Shown here: in pieces, positions 1-6,293 of the stretch
Numbering within the stretch: position 1 is the first letter of the stretch
Layout of the letters: each line of letters begins with the position of its first letter
Assembly: GCA_016219075.1 (NCBI GenBank)
Contig: JACRCJ010000346.1
Coordinates: 1 to 7,736 of the forward strand
Reading direction: 5' to 3'
DNA length: 7,736 nt
Source of the DNA: Deltaproteobacteria bacterium
GTDB lineage: Bacteria; Desulfobacterota; GWC2-55-46
Notes under the pieces: model-generated
Told to the model about the DNA's origin: nothing
The model's input: only the letters and a program-made list of their open reading frames with translations
Databases searched by the model: none
Translations under genes and position numbers: made by a program

Positions 1-780
1 ATGGCCACGGTCTGCGGGGCGTCGCTTTCGCTGATGGACGCCGGGGTGCCGACCATAGGGCATGTGGCGGGTATCGCCATGGGCCTCATAAAGGAAGGCG
101 ACGAGACCGTGGTGCTCTCCGACATACTCGGCGACGAGGACCACCTCGGGGACATGGACTTCAAGGTCGCCGGCACGGAAAAAGGCGTCACCGCCCTCCA
201 GATGGACATAAAGATCGGCGGGGTAACGCCGGCGATACTGAAGGAAGCCCTCTATCAGGCAAAGGAAGGCAGGCTCCATATCCTCGGAAAGATGAACGAA
301 GCGATACAGAAGCCCAGGGCCGAGCTCTCGGAGTACGCCCCGAGGATCACGACCATATATGTAAGGACCGAAAAGATAAAGGACGTCATCGGGCCCGGCG
401 GCAAGAACATCAAGGGGATCGTGCTTGCCACCGGAGTCAAGATCGACATCGACGACACCGGCAAGGTCAACATCGCCTCGACCGACTCCGAAGCCGCCCA
501 GAGGGCCATCGACATGGTCAGGGCCCTTACCGCCGAGGCAGAGGTCGGAAAGCTTTACATGGGCAAGGTCAAGAAGATCACCGACTTCGGGGCCTTTGTC
601 GAGATATTCCCCGGCACCGAGGGCCTTGTGCACATCTCACAGCTCGCCGAAGAGAGGGTCAAGTCCGTAAGGGACATCCTCAAGGAAGGCGACGAGGTTC
701 TGGTAAAGGTCATAGAGGTTGATAAGGACGGCAAGATAAGGCTTTCAAGGAAAGAGGCCCTGGGGCAGAAACTCCCCTGA
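1..780 (+). CDS. pnp: Polyribonucleotide nucleotidyltransferase (PNPase), 3' part
   Basis: This is the C-terminal 259 residues of PNPase, the phosphorolytic 3'-5' exoribonuclease of mRNA decay and part of the RNA degradosome in many bacteria. The gene enters from the left edge. The ATG at base 1 is an internal methionine in the conserved MATVCGASL segment that follows the active-site serines, so it is not a start. Visible parts, in fragment numbering: the end of the second RNase PH-like domain, with ILGDEDHLGDMDF at 42-54 containing the two conserved metal-binding aspartates (D45, D51); a KH RNA-binding domain at about 116-178 with the GPGGKNI loop at 131-137; and an S1 domain at about 183-252 (DFGAFVEI, GLVHISQL). 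The protein ends soon after the S1 domain, without the long acidic tail seen in some relatives. A strong terminator follows 32 nt after the stop, so transcription from pnp probably ends before the M16 protease gene. Identity is near certain. Confidence 0.98.
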   Translation: MATVCGASLSLMDAGVPTIGHVAGIAMGLIKEGDETVVLSDILGDEDHLGDMDFKVAGTEKGVTALQMDIKIGGVTPAILKEALYQAKEGRLHILGKMNEAIQKPRAELSEYAPRITTIYVRTEKIKDVIGPGGKNIKGIVLATGVKIDIDDTGKVNIASTDSEAAQRAIDMVRALTAEAEVGKLYMGKVKKITDFGAFVEIFPGTEGLVHISQLAEERVKSVRDILKEGDEVLVKVIEVDKDGKIRLSRKEALGQKLP

Positions 781-812
781 TGATCTCACCCGTAGACCAT
801 CTTTTCTCATCA

Positions 813-847
813 GGGACTGCCGGGTCAGGCCCGGCAGTCCCTTTTTT
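813..847 (+). terminator. Rho-independent terminator of pnp
   Basis: A perfect 12-bp GC-rich stem (813-824 with 830-841, arm GGGACTGCCGGG) closes a 5-nt loop and runs directly into six T residues (842-847). It begins 32 nt after the pnp stop codon. The shape is that of a classical intrinsic terminator on the + strand. No gene converges from the right, so it should serve pnp alone. Confidence 0.95.
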
Positions 848-875
848 ACAGCGAACTCCACCGGCTCATTACATT

Positions 876-910
876 GAAGACCCCACGCGGAAAATCCGCG
901 TGGAATCTTC
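876..910. repeat. Palindromic hairpin in the pnp-M16 spacer
   Basis: A 9-bp perfect stem (883-891, CCACGCGGA, with 895-903) closes an AAA loop. It is extended, after a 2x2 internal loop, by a second 5-bp stem (GAAGA 876-880 with TCTTC 906-910). No T tract follows, so it is not a normal terminator. A smaller hairpin lies just downstream (GTAAG 916-920 with CTTAC 925-929). The pair, together with the hairpin at 957-988, fills a spacer of about 270 nt in which I find no credible gene. I infer a dispersed palindromic element rather than a regulatory RNA, but the sequence alone does not decide this. Confidence 0.6.
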
Positions 911-956
911 GAGATGTAAGGAATCTTACGGGTTATCCAGGCTCGCCGCGCATTTT

Positions 957-988
957 AAAATTCTCCGCCATGAATGGCGTAGAATTTT
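957..988. repeat. Near-perfect inverted repeat upstream of the M16 gene
   Basis: An 8-bp arm, AAAATTCT (957-964), pairs with AGAATTTT (981-988). After one C/T mismatch (965/980), CGCCAT (966-971) pairs with ATGGCG (974-979) around a 2-nt centre. The result is a cruciform-like palindrome of 15 positions per arm with a single mismatch. The AT-rich outside and GC-rich inside, and the near absence of a loop, fit a two-fold symmetric protein-binding site or a palindromic repeat element better than a terminator. It lies 129 nt before the M16 start codon. Confidence 0.65.
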
Positions 989-1014
989 GATGGTACGGAA
1001 AAATCATTTATATC
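987..1014 (+). promoter_or_regulatory. Weak candidate promoter for the M16 peptidase gene
   Basis: TTGATG (987-992) and TATATC (1009-1014) are separated by 16 bp. Each hexamer matches the sigma-70 consensus at four of six positions. Because pnp has a strong terminator upstream, the protease gene needs a promoter somewhere in 848-1116, and this is the best candidate I see. The -35 element overlaps the edge of the palindrome at 957-988. The match is modest and could be chance. Confidence 0.25.
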
Positions 1015-1116
1015 TGCCACTCCTTAATCCAAAGCTTAAGCGGCGGGATTGCGGAGCACCACGCCCATTCAAAGGGTTTTCAGACCATTAAGGACAAAGC
1101 GGGTATTTAACGGAAG

Positions 1117-2394
1117 ATGGCCCGAATCCAGAAGACCGTTCTCTCAAGCGGTATAAGCGTTATCACGGAAGAGATGCCTGATGTCGAGTCTTCGACTATC
1201 GGTATCTGGGTAAACACGGGCTCGCGTAACGAGACCGGCAGGCTCCCCGGCGTCTCCCACTTCATCGAACACCTCCTATTCAAAGGCACGGACAGAAGGA
1301 CGGCACTCGACATCTCAAAGGAAATAGAGTCGGTCGGAGGCGTCCTGAACGCCTTTACCGGCAGGGAATACACCTGTTTTTACGCCAAGGTCCTCAACAA
1401 AGACCTCCCTCTCGCCATAGACCTTCTCTCGGATATATTCCTTAACTCGAAGTTCGACAGGAAGGAGATGGAGAAGGAGAAGCTTGTAGTGCTCCAGGAG
1501 ATAAAGATGGTCGAGGACACCCCGGATGACCTCATCCACGACCTCTTTGCCGAGAGGTTATGGCAGGGGCACCCTCTGGGGACTTCGATCCTCGGCTCCT
1601 CCGGGACCATAAAGGCGATGGACAGGGACGACATAACCGGGTACTTCCGTTCGCATTACCACACCGGGAGCGTGTTCGTGGCGGCCGCCGGCGGGCTCGA
1701 CCACAAAAAAGTCGCGCGGCTTCTGAACAGGACGCTGGGGAGACTCAAAAAGACGGGCGTAAAGGCCGCCCTATCGGCCCCGGAGCCCTGTCCGGGACTG
1801 AAACTCCATAAGAAAAAACTCGAACAGGTCCACTTATGTCTCGGCCTGCCTGTCCCGTCGCAGCAGGACCCCGACAGGTACAAGGTCTATCTACTGAACA
1901 CGATACTCGGCAGCGGCATGAGCTCCAGGCTCTTTCAGGAGATCAGGGAGAAGCGCGGGCTTGCGTACTCGGTATTCTCGTACCTGAACCTCTGCATGGA
2001 CGCCGGAGCGCTGGTGACATATGCCGGGACTTCGCGCGAGACCTTCTCCGAGGTGGTAGGCCTCATACTAAGGGAATATCTGAAGATAACGAAAGGCGTG
2101 AGCGCCGAGGAGTTAAGAAACGCCAGGGAGCAGCTCAAGGGCGGGATGCTCCTGGGACTCGAGTCCAGCGAAAGCCGCATGACCAAACTCGCCAGGGACG
2201 AGATATACTTCGGCCGCGTCGTTCCGGTAAAAGAGATAATAAAAGAGATCGACCGCGTCACCTCAAGAGGGCTCAAGGCCGCCGCTGAGAGGCTTTTCAG
2301 GCCCGAAAAGCTCACGCTTGTGGCGATAGGGGATGTCGGGGAGAAGGACCTCCCGAAAAATCTTAAAAAAATTTTAATCCGGCCGAAATCTTAA
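1117..2394 (+). CDS. M16 family zinc peptidase (processing-peptidase-like)
   Basis: This 425-residue protein belongs to the M16B group (mitochondrial processing peptidase beta/ YmxG-like). The inverted zinc motif HFIEH is at residues 48-52 (H48, E51, H52), and the distal ligand is E128 in the segment VVLQEIKM, at the usual distance. The C-terminal half carries the conserved SSRLFQEIREKRGLAYS stretch (269-285), whose arginine and tyrosine help bind substrate in the family. Catalytic residues are therefore intact and the length is full. No signal peptide or membrane segment is visible, so it is probably cytoplasmic. The physiological substrate is unknown in most bacteria. Genes of this family often follow pnp. 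The ATG at 1117 is chosen because an in-frame TAA lies just upstream (1108-1110) and the protein aligns with the family from its first beta strand. GGAAG abuts the ATG, which is too close for a normal Shine-Dalgarno site, so initiation may be weak or use the AAGG at 1089-1092 poorly. Confidence 0.95.
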   Translation: MARIQKTVLSSGISVITEEMPDVESSTIGIWVNTGSRNETGRLPGVSHFIEHLLFKGTDRRTALDISKEIESVGGVLNAFTGREYTCFYAKVLNKDLPLAIDLLSDIFLNSKFDRKEMEKEKLVVLQEIKMVEDTPDDLIHDLFAERLWQGHPLGTSILGSSGTIKAMDRDDITGYFRSHYHTGSVFVAAAGGLDHKKVARLLNRTLGRLKKTGVKAALSAPEPCPGLKLHKKKLEQVHLCLGLPVPSQQDPDRYKVYLLNTILGSGMSSRLFQEIREKRGLAYSVFSYLNLCMDAGALVTYAGTSRETFSEVVGLILREYLKITKGVSAEELRNAREQLKGGMLLGLESSESRMTKLARDEIYFGRVVPVKEIIKEIDRVTSRGLKAAAERLFRPEKLTLVAIGDVGEKDLPKNLKKILIRPKS

Positions 2395-2402
2395 ATTAAT
2401 TG

Positions 2403-2408
2403 TATAAT
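2403..2408 (+). promoter_or_regulatory. Candidate -10 box for the response regulator gene
   Basis: A perfect TATAAT hexamer lies 8 nt after the M16 stop codon in a locally AT-rich stretch, immediately preceded by TG. No recognisable -35 hexamer sits 16-18 bp upstream, where the sequence is GC-rich (around CGGCCG). If used, the promoter would make a leader of about 80 nt containing the tandem repeats at 2443-2464. A good -10 with a poor -35 is typical of an activator-dependent promoter, but this is inference. Confidence 0.5.
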
Positions 2409-2442
2409 GCTATAAGGATGTGGTTCAGAAAGGGGCTTTGTG

Positions 2443-2464
2443 CGGCTGAGTATCGGCTGAGTAT
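2443..2464 (+). repeat. Two tandem 11-bp direct repeats, possible regulator operator
   Basis: The unit CGGCTGAGTAT occurs twice with no spacer and no mismatch (2443-2453 and 2454-2464), and a third CG begins at 2465. The 11-bp period places both copies on the same face of the helix. OmpR/PhoB-family regulators characteristically bind tandem direct repeats with this spacing, and the next gene encodes such a regulator, starting 33 nt downstream. An autoregulatory operator is a reasonable inference. Being downstream of the -10 box, it would favour repression. A simple slippage duplication is the alternative. Confidence 0.6.
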
Positions 2465-2485
2465 CGCCGGGGCAGGCAGAAAGAC

Positions 2486-2491
2486 GAGAGG
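2486..2491 (+). promoter_or_regulatory. Ribosome binding site fixing a GTG start
   Basis: GAGAGG is followed by a 5-nt spacer and then GTG at 2497. This supports initiation at GTG, which gives a protein beginning MRILIIEDE, exactly where receiver domains normally begin. Confidence 0.75.
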
Positions 2492-2496
2492 TCGCG

Positions 2497-3165
2497 GTGA
2501 GGATACTGATAATCGAGGACGAGAAGAAGGTGGCGGCCTTCATAAAAAGGGGGCTTGAACAGGAGAGCTACGCCGTGGATGTCTGCGAGGACGGCGTTGA
2601 GGGCACTCACTTCGCCGAGATAAACGAATACGACGCCATCATACTCGACATAATGCTCCCCAAAAAGAGCGGGCTCGAGGTCTTGAAAGAGATAAAGACC
2701 GCCGGAGTCAAGGCCCCGGTCCTCCTTCTGACTGCGAGGGACACGGTAGAGGACAGGGTCAAGGGCCTCAATATCGGCGCCGACGATTATCTGACAAAGC
2801 CTTTCGCCTTCGAGGAGCTGCTGGCGCGCTTGAGGGTCCTGATGAGAAGGGGCGTTTACGGCACGCCTGTACTCAGATTCGCCGATTTGAGCCTTGACCC
2901 CGCCACGCGCAGAGCCAGGCGCGGGGATGTCGATGTCGAGCTTACCGTAAAGGAGTACGCGCTCCTTGAGTACCTTTTGAGAAACCCCAACCGGGTACTC
3001 ACCCGCACGCTTATAGCCGAGCATGTCTGGGACCAGACCTTCGACAGCGAGACCAATGTCGTCGATGTCTACATAAACCACCTGAGGATCAAGATAGACA
3101 AGGACTTCCCCACAAGGCTCATCCACACTGTGCGCGGCGTCGGCTATGTGCTTAAAGAAGAGTAA
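2497..3165 (+). CDS. OmpR/PhoB-family DNA-binding response regulator, orphan
   Basis: This 222-residue two-component regulator starts at GTG. The N-terminal receiver domain (about 1-118) has the acidic pair E7-D8, the phospho-acceptor D51 in DIMLP, T79 in LLLTA and K101 in LTKPF, so all switch residues are present. The C-terminal winged helix (about 125-222) contains LTVKEYALLEYLLRNPNRVL (149-168), then NVVDVYINHLRIKID (187-201), and ends with TVRGVGYVL. The sequence style is that of CusR/CopR and ArlR/MprA-like regulators, but the signal cannot be assigned. Partner genes normally follow or overlap; here the 3' neighbour is an oxidase gene with its own promoter and the 5' neighbour is a peptidase, so no histidine kinase is adjacent. 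The target genes are unknown; the tandem repeats just upstream suggest autoregulation, and the oxidase genes downstream are possible targets by position only. Confidence 0.95.
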   Translation: MRILIIEDEKKVAAFIKRGLEQESYAVDVCEDGVEGTHFAEINEYDAIILDIMLPKKSGLEVLKEIKTAGVKAPVLLLTARDTVEDRVKGLNIGADDYLTKPFAFEELLARLRVLMRRGVYGTPVLRFADLSLDPATRRARRGDVDVELTVKEYALLEYLLRNPNRVLTRTLIAEHVWDQTFDSETNVVDVYINHLRIKIDKDFPTRLIHTVRGVGYVLKEE

Positions 3166-3264
3166 CTCCATTCTTCGTCTCCGTCCCGGCAACGCTCACA
3201 CCTTCTTGAACGCCCTTTCCCCTTCCGCACTTCGTTTTAACTCAATGGACTTTTACCGCTGTTT

Positions 3265-3293
3265 TTGATATTTTTTTTAATTAGAGGTATAAT
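3265..3293 (+). promoter_or_regulatory. Near-consensus sigma-70 promoter for glcD
   Basis: TTGATA (3265-3270) and TATAAT (3288-3293) are separated by exactly 17 bp, in an AT-rich stretch with a run of eight T residues inside the spacer. This gives five of six and six of six matches to the consensus hexamers. Transcription would begin near 3300. The leader of about 67 nt starts with a small hairpin (GCCGG 3300-3304 with CCGGC 3311-3315). It is the strongest promoter visible in the window. Confidence 0.85.
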
Positions 3294-3354
3294 AGTTTTG
3301 CCGGCCTTGACCGGCGGAACGGGCCTGTTTGCCGTAGTTTTTGCAATAACGCCC

Positions 3355-3360
3355 GGAGAG
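3355..3360 (+). promoter_or_regulatory. Ribosome binding site fixing the glcD start
   Basis: GGAGAG lies 6 nt before the ATG at 3367. It decides between this ATG and a longer open frame beginning with TTG at 3265, which falls on the promoter -35 box and would code a peptide unlike the family. Confidence 0.85.
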
Positions 3361-3366
3361 CGAAGA

Positions 3367-4812
3367 ATGCTGAGCGAACTTGTAAAAAACGAGCTTAAAC
3401 GGATAGTGGGGACCGCGAACGCGGCCTTCGCCAGGGAGGAGCTTCTGTGCTACTCCTACGACGCCACCAACACGCTTTATCCTCCTGACGCCGTCGTCTT
3501 CGTGAAGAGCGCCGAGGAGGTCTCGTTGATACTAAAGATGGCGAACTCCGAGGGCTTCCCGGTCATCCCCCGCGGCGCGGGAAGCGGGTTTTCAGGCGGC
3601 AGCCTTCCGGTTGAGGGCGGGGTCGTCATATCGACCGAGAGGATGAACGGCATAATAGAGATAGATACGGAAAACCTTACGGCGGTGGTCGAGCCGGGGG
3701 TCGTGTTGTGGGAGTTCCAGCAGGAGGTGGAAAAAAAGGGTCTCTTCTATCCGCCGGACCCCTCAAGCCTGAGGTTCTCAACGCTCGGCGGCAACATCGC
3801 CGAATGCGCCGGAGGCCCCAGGGCCGTAAAGTACGGGGTCACCAAGGACTATGTCCTCGGCCTTGAGGTGGTGCTCCCGACCGGAGAGATAATAAATACA
3901 GGCGTGAGGACCGCCAAGGGTGTCGTGGGGTACGACCTCACCAAGCTCATGGTCGGCTCCGAAGGCACGCTCGGGGTCGTAACGAAGGCTACTCTGAAGC
4001 TGGTGCCTCTGCCAGAGGCCACAAGGACGCTCCTTGCGGTATTCCCCGACCTCAAAGACGCGGCCACAGCCGTCTCCGGGATAATAAAGGCGAAGGTCAT
4101 CCCCTCGACCCTTGAGCTCATAGACGGCGTATCGCTTAAATGCGTTGAGGAGTACGCGAAGGCCGGGCTGCCCGAAGCCGAGGCGGTCCTCTTGATCGAG
4201 GTGGACGGGAGCCGCGAAGGGGTCGTCAAGGACTCCGAAGTCGTCGAGAGGATATGCATGGAGTACGGCGCACAGTCCGTGAAGTCGGCTACCGGCAAAG
4301 ACGAGGTAAGGGACCTCTGGAAGGCGCGCCGGGCGATCTCGGCCTCCCTTTTCAGGGTCAAGCCGAACAAGATAAACGAGGATGTCGTTGTGCCCAGGGC
4401 CTCTATCCCGGAACTCATTGGAGGCGTCAGGGAGATAGCCGATAGACTTAACCTTACTATCGCCTGTTTCGGGCACGCCGGCGACGGCAACATCCATGTC
4501 AATGTGATGTACGACAAGACGAACCCCTGCGAGGCCAAGGCCGCCGAAGACGCCGTAACGGAAGTCTTCAAGCTGACGGTAGAGCTCAAGGGGACGATCT
4601 CCGGAGAGCACGGAGTAGGGGTATCCAAGGCAAGGTATCTCTCCCTGGAGCTTAAACCCGAGGCCATAGAGGCGATGAAGAGGATCAAGGCGGCCTTCGA
4701 CCCGAACGGGATCCTGAACCCGGGGAAGATATTCCCAAAAAAGGCGGCTGAAGAGGGCGCCTACATGGTCGGGGCCGAGGCGGCCTCAGGAGTGCCCGCC
4801 ACCGGTCTGTAA
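3367..4812 (+). CDS. glcD: FAD-linked glycolate/D-lactate oxidase subunit (GlcD-like)
   Basis: This 481-residue flavoprotein of the GlcD/D-lactate dehydrogenase family oxidises a 2-hydroxyacid such as glycolate or D-lactate to the 2-oxoacid. The FAD-binding PCMH domain covers about 35-215: PRGAGSGFSGGSLP (68-81) for the FAD pyrophosphate, GGNIAECAGGPRAVKYG (141-157), and GYDLTKLMVGSEGTLGV (188-204). The FAD-oxidase C-terminal domain (about 220-456) has FGHAGDGNIHVN (368-379) with its metal-binding histidines, SGEHGVG (412-418) and the closing NPGKIF (451-456). A tail of about 25 Ala/Gly-rich residues extends beyond the usual end. The ATG is fixed by a good ribosome binding site. It has its own promoter and is followed 172 nt later by the iron-sulfur partner gene. 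The protein is soluble and is expected to sit at the inner membrane through that partner. Glycolate versus D-lactate (or another 2-hydroxyacid) cannot be separated by motif; the symbol reflects family resemblance. Confidence 0.9.
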   Translation: MLSELVKNELKRIVGTANAAFAREELLCYSYDATNTLYPPDAVVFVKSAEEVSLILKMANSEGFPVIPRGAGSGFSGGSLPVEGGVVISTERMNGIIEIDTENLTAVVEPGVVLWEFQQEVEKKGLFYPPDPSSLRFSTLGGNIAECAGGPRAVKYGVTKDYVLGLEVVLPTGEIINTGVRTAKGVVGYDLTKLMVGSEGTLGVVTKATLKLVPLPEATRTLLAVFPDLKDAATAVSGIIKAKVIPSTLELIDGVSLKCVEEYAKAGLPEAEAVLLIEVDGSREGVVKDSEVVERICMEYGAQSVKSATGKDEVRDLWKARRAISASLFRVKPNKINEDVVVPRASIPELIGGVREIADRLNLTIACFGHAGDGNIHVNVMYDKTNPCEAKAAEDAVTEVFKLTVELKGTISGEHGVGVSKARYLSLELKPEAIEAMKRIKAAFDPNGILNPGKIFPKKAAEEGAYMVGAEAASGVPATGL

Positions 4813-4824
4813 GTCCTTTCACTT

Positions 4825-4865
4825 TTAATCCCCTGTCGGGGTTTAATTAAGCGCGGCTTGCCGCG
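4825..4865. repeat. Palindromes in the glcD-glcF spacer
   Basis: Two adjacent structures lie just after glcD. The first is TTAA-T-CCCC (4825-4833) pairing with GGGG-T-TTAA (4838-4846), with one T/T mismatch. The second is a perfect 6-bp palindrome, CGCGGC (4852-4857) with GCCGCG (4860-4865), around TT. Neither is followed by a T tract, so termination is unlikely and read-through to glcF is plausible. The core GGCTTGCCGC (4855-4864) reappears exactly at 6465-6474, which suggests a repeat family. The rest of the spacer (4866-4984) shows no gene or strong promoter. Confidence 0.45.
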
Positions 4866-4984
4866 TAGGCTGACTAACGATATTTCCTTCGAATACGCCG
4901 AGAAAAGCGGCGGGGTAGTTTATTGTTCCTTCGCCGCCCGGTCCGGGTATCGACCGTCGAGGGGTTTTTTGCATACGGGATTCG

Positions 4985-6259
4985 ATGAATACTTTAGAGC
5001 TTCTTAAAGAGGAGATAGAGAAGTGCGTGAGGTGCGGCACATGCCGCTCGGTATGTCCCACCTTAAAGGCGATAGGCCGTGAGACGGCGTGCGCGAGGGG
5101 AAGGATAACCCTTGTAGAGCACCGCTTGAAAGGCTCCCTGGAGCTAAGCGGGAACTACCTCAGGCACATAAAGGAATGTACGCTCTGCGGGGCCTGCAAG
5201 TCCAACTGCCCGAACGGTGTGGATACGGTCAGGATATTCGCGGGGGCACGGGCCGAGGCGGTAGAGAAGGAAGGCGTGCCTTACGCGGCCTCCGTGGTCT
5301 TTAAAAACCTCCTTGAATCGAACAGGCTCCCGTGGGCCTTGAAGCTCGCCAACCGTCTTCAGGGGGTTCTCTTCAGGGACGCCGTAGCCTCTTCAGGGCT
5401 TCTTTCAAGGTTCCCTCTCCCTCTTATCGGAAGCGGCAGGCTCCTGCCGCCGATAGCGAAGACCCCGTTTCTTGAGCTTCCAAATGTAAAGGCCCTTTCC
5501 GGGCACGGTCGGCCGGGAGGCGCTCTGGGCAAGGCCGTAAGGGTGGCGTTCTACGCGGGGTGCGGGGTCAATTACCTCATGCCTGAGATCGGGACGGCCT
5601 CTTTAGATGTGCTCAAGAGGGCCGGGGTCGAGGTGGTGGTCCCCGTTGGGCAGGTCTGCTGCGGGATGCCCGCCTACGCCATGGGCGATAGAGCCACGGC
5701 AAGGGCGATGGCGTTGAAGAACCTCGATATATTCGAGTCATGCAACTTTGATTTCGTGACCACGGCATGCGCCACCTGCGGCCACGGGCTCAAGAGCCTC
5801 TTTAAAGATATGCTCGGTGACGACCCTGAGCTTAAAAGCAGGGTCGAGGCCTTTTCAAAAAAGGTGAGGGACATCTCCGAGCTCCTCGTAAACGAACTCG
5901 GGTTCAAGGGCAAGGGCAGGGGGCCGGGGCATGAGACAAAGGTCACATACCACGACCCGTGCCACCTCGGAAGGGCCCAGGGCGTGAGGGAAGAGCCTCG
6001 CGCTCTGATTGCGTCGTGTCCGGGGGTCTCACTTGAAGAGATGAAAAACCCCTGCAGCTGCTGCGGTCTTGGCGGAGGCTTAAGCCTTGTAAACTACGAG
6101 CTTTCGATGGAGATAGCGAAGAGGAAGGCCGAAAACATCAGGTCGAGCGGCGCCGATGTAGTGGTGACTGCGTGCCCTGGCTGCATGGTGCACCTGAGGG
6201 ACGGTCTTCACAGGTTCGGCGTAAACGCGAAAGTAGCGCATGTGGTCGAACTCCTTTAG
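4985..6259 (+). CDS. glcF: Iron-sulfur subunit of glycolate/2-hydroxyacid oxidase (GlcF-like)
   Basis: This 424-residue protein pairs with the GlcD-like flavoprotein and passes electrons from its FAD toward the quinone pool. The N-terminus holds two classical [4Fe-4S] ferredoxin motifs: C14, C17, C20, C24 and C65, C68, C71, C75. Two cysteine-rich CCG domains follow. The first has C193 (FYAGCG), C225-C226-G and C262-x-x-C265. The second has C326 (HDPCHLGR), C359-C360-G and C397-x-x-C400. All cysteines are present and the length is typical of GlcF. No transmembrane helix is evident, so membrane contact would be peripheral. The ATG at 4985 starts the protein just before the first cluster motif, as in the family. 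Its Shine-Dalgarno match is poor (GGGA at 4977-4980, 4 nt away), so translation may be inefficient. GlcE is absent between the two genes. LutA-like or other CCG-domain proteins are the alternative, but the flanking glcD makes GlcF the best call. Confidence 0.92.
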   Translation: MNTLELLKEEIEKCVRCGTCRSVCPTLKAIGRETACARGRITLVEHRLKGSLELSGNYLRHIKECTLCGACKSNCPNGVDTVRIFAGARAEAVEKEGVPYAASVVFKNLLESNRLPWALKLANRLQGVLFRDAVASSGLLSRFPLPLIGSGRLLPPIAKTPFLELPNVKALSGHGRPGGALGKAVRVAFYAGCGVNYLMPEIGTASLDVLKRAGVEVVVPVGQVCCGMPAYAMGDRATARAMALKNLDIFESCNFDFVTTACATCGHGLKSLFKDMLGDDPELKSRVEAFSKKVRDISELLVNELGFKGKGRGPGHETKVTYHDPCHLGRAQGVREEPRALIASCPGVSLEEMKNPCSCCGLGGGLSLVNYELSMEIAKRKAENIRSSGADVVVTACPGCMVHLRDGLHRFGVNAKVAHVVELL

Positions 6260-6293
6260 TCTGTTTGCTCTGTTCAGTTTGAATTACAAAATT

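Noticed and set aside
780..1091. 103-codon + strand open frame overlapping the pnp stop
   Set aside because: It reads through the pnp terminator and the palindromic cluster, has no ribosome binding site of its own, and its product resembles no protein family.
2425..3192. 255-codon - strand open frame across the response regulator
   Set aside because: It lies antisense to a gene with complete receiver and winged-helix motifs; the frame is open because of GC-rich codon bias, and its product has no recognisable motif.
3778..4688. Two long - strand open frames inside glcD (277 and 279 codons)
   Set aside because: Both are antisense shadows of a GlcD-like protein with all family motifs, and they overlap each other in different frames.
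4951..4970. Intrinsic terminator just before glcF (short TCGA inverted repeat then a run of T)
   Set aside because: The stem is only 4 bp with a 3-nt loop, and four G residues separate it from the six T residues, so stability is too low to support termination.
4843..5061. 72-codon - strand open frame in the glcD-glcF spacer
   Set aside because: It overlaps the first iron-sulfur motif of glcF and the spacer palindromes; no ribosome binding site or family resemblance is seen.
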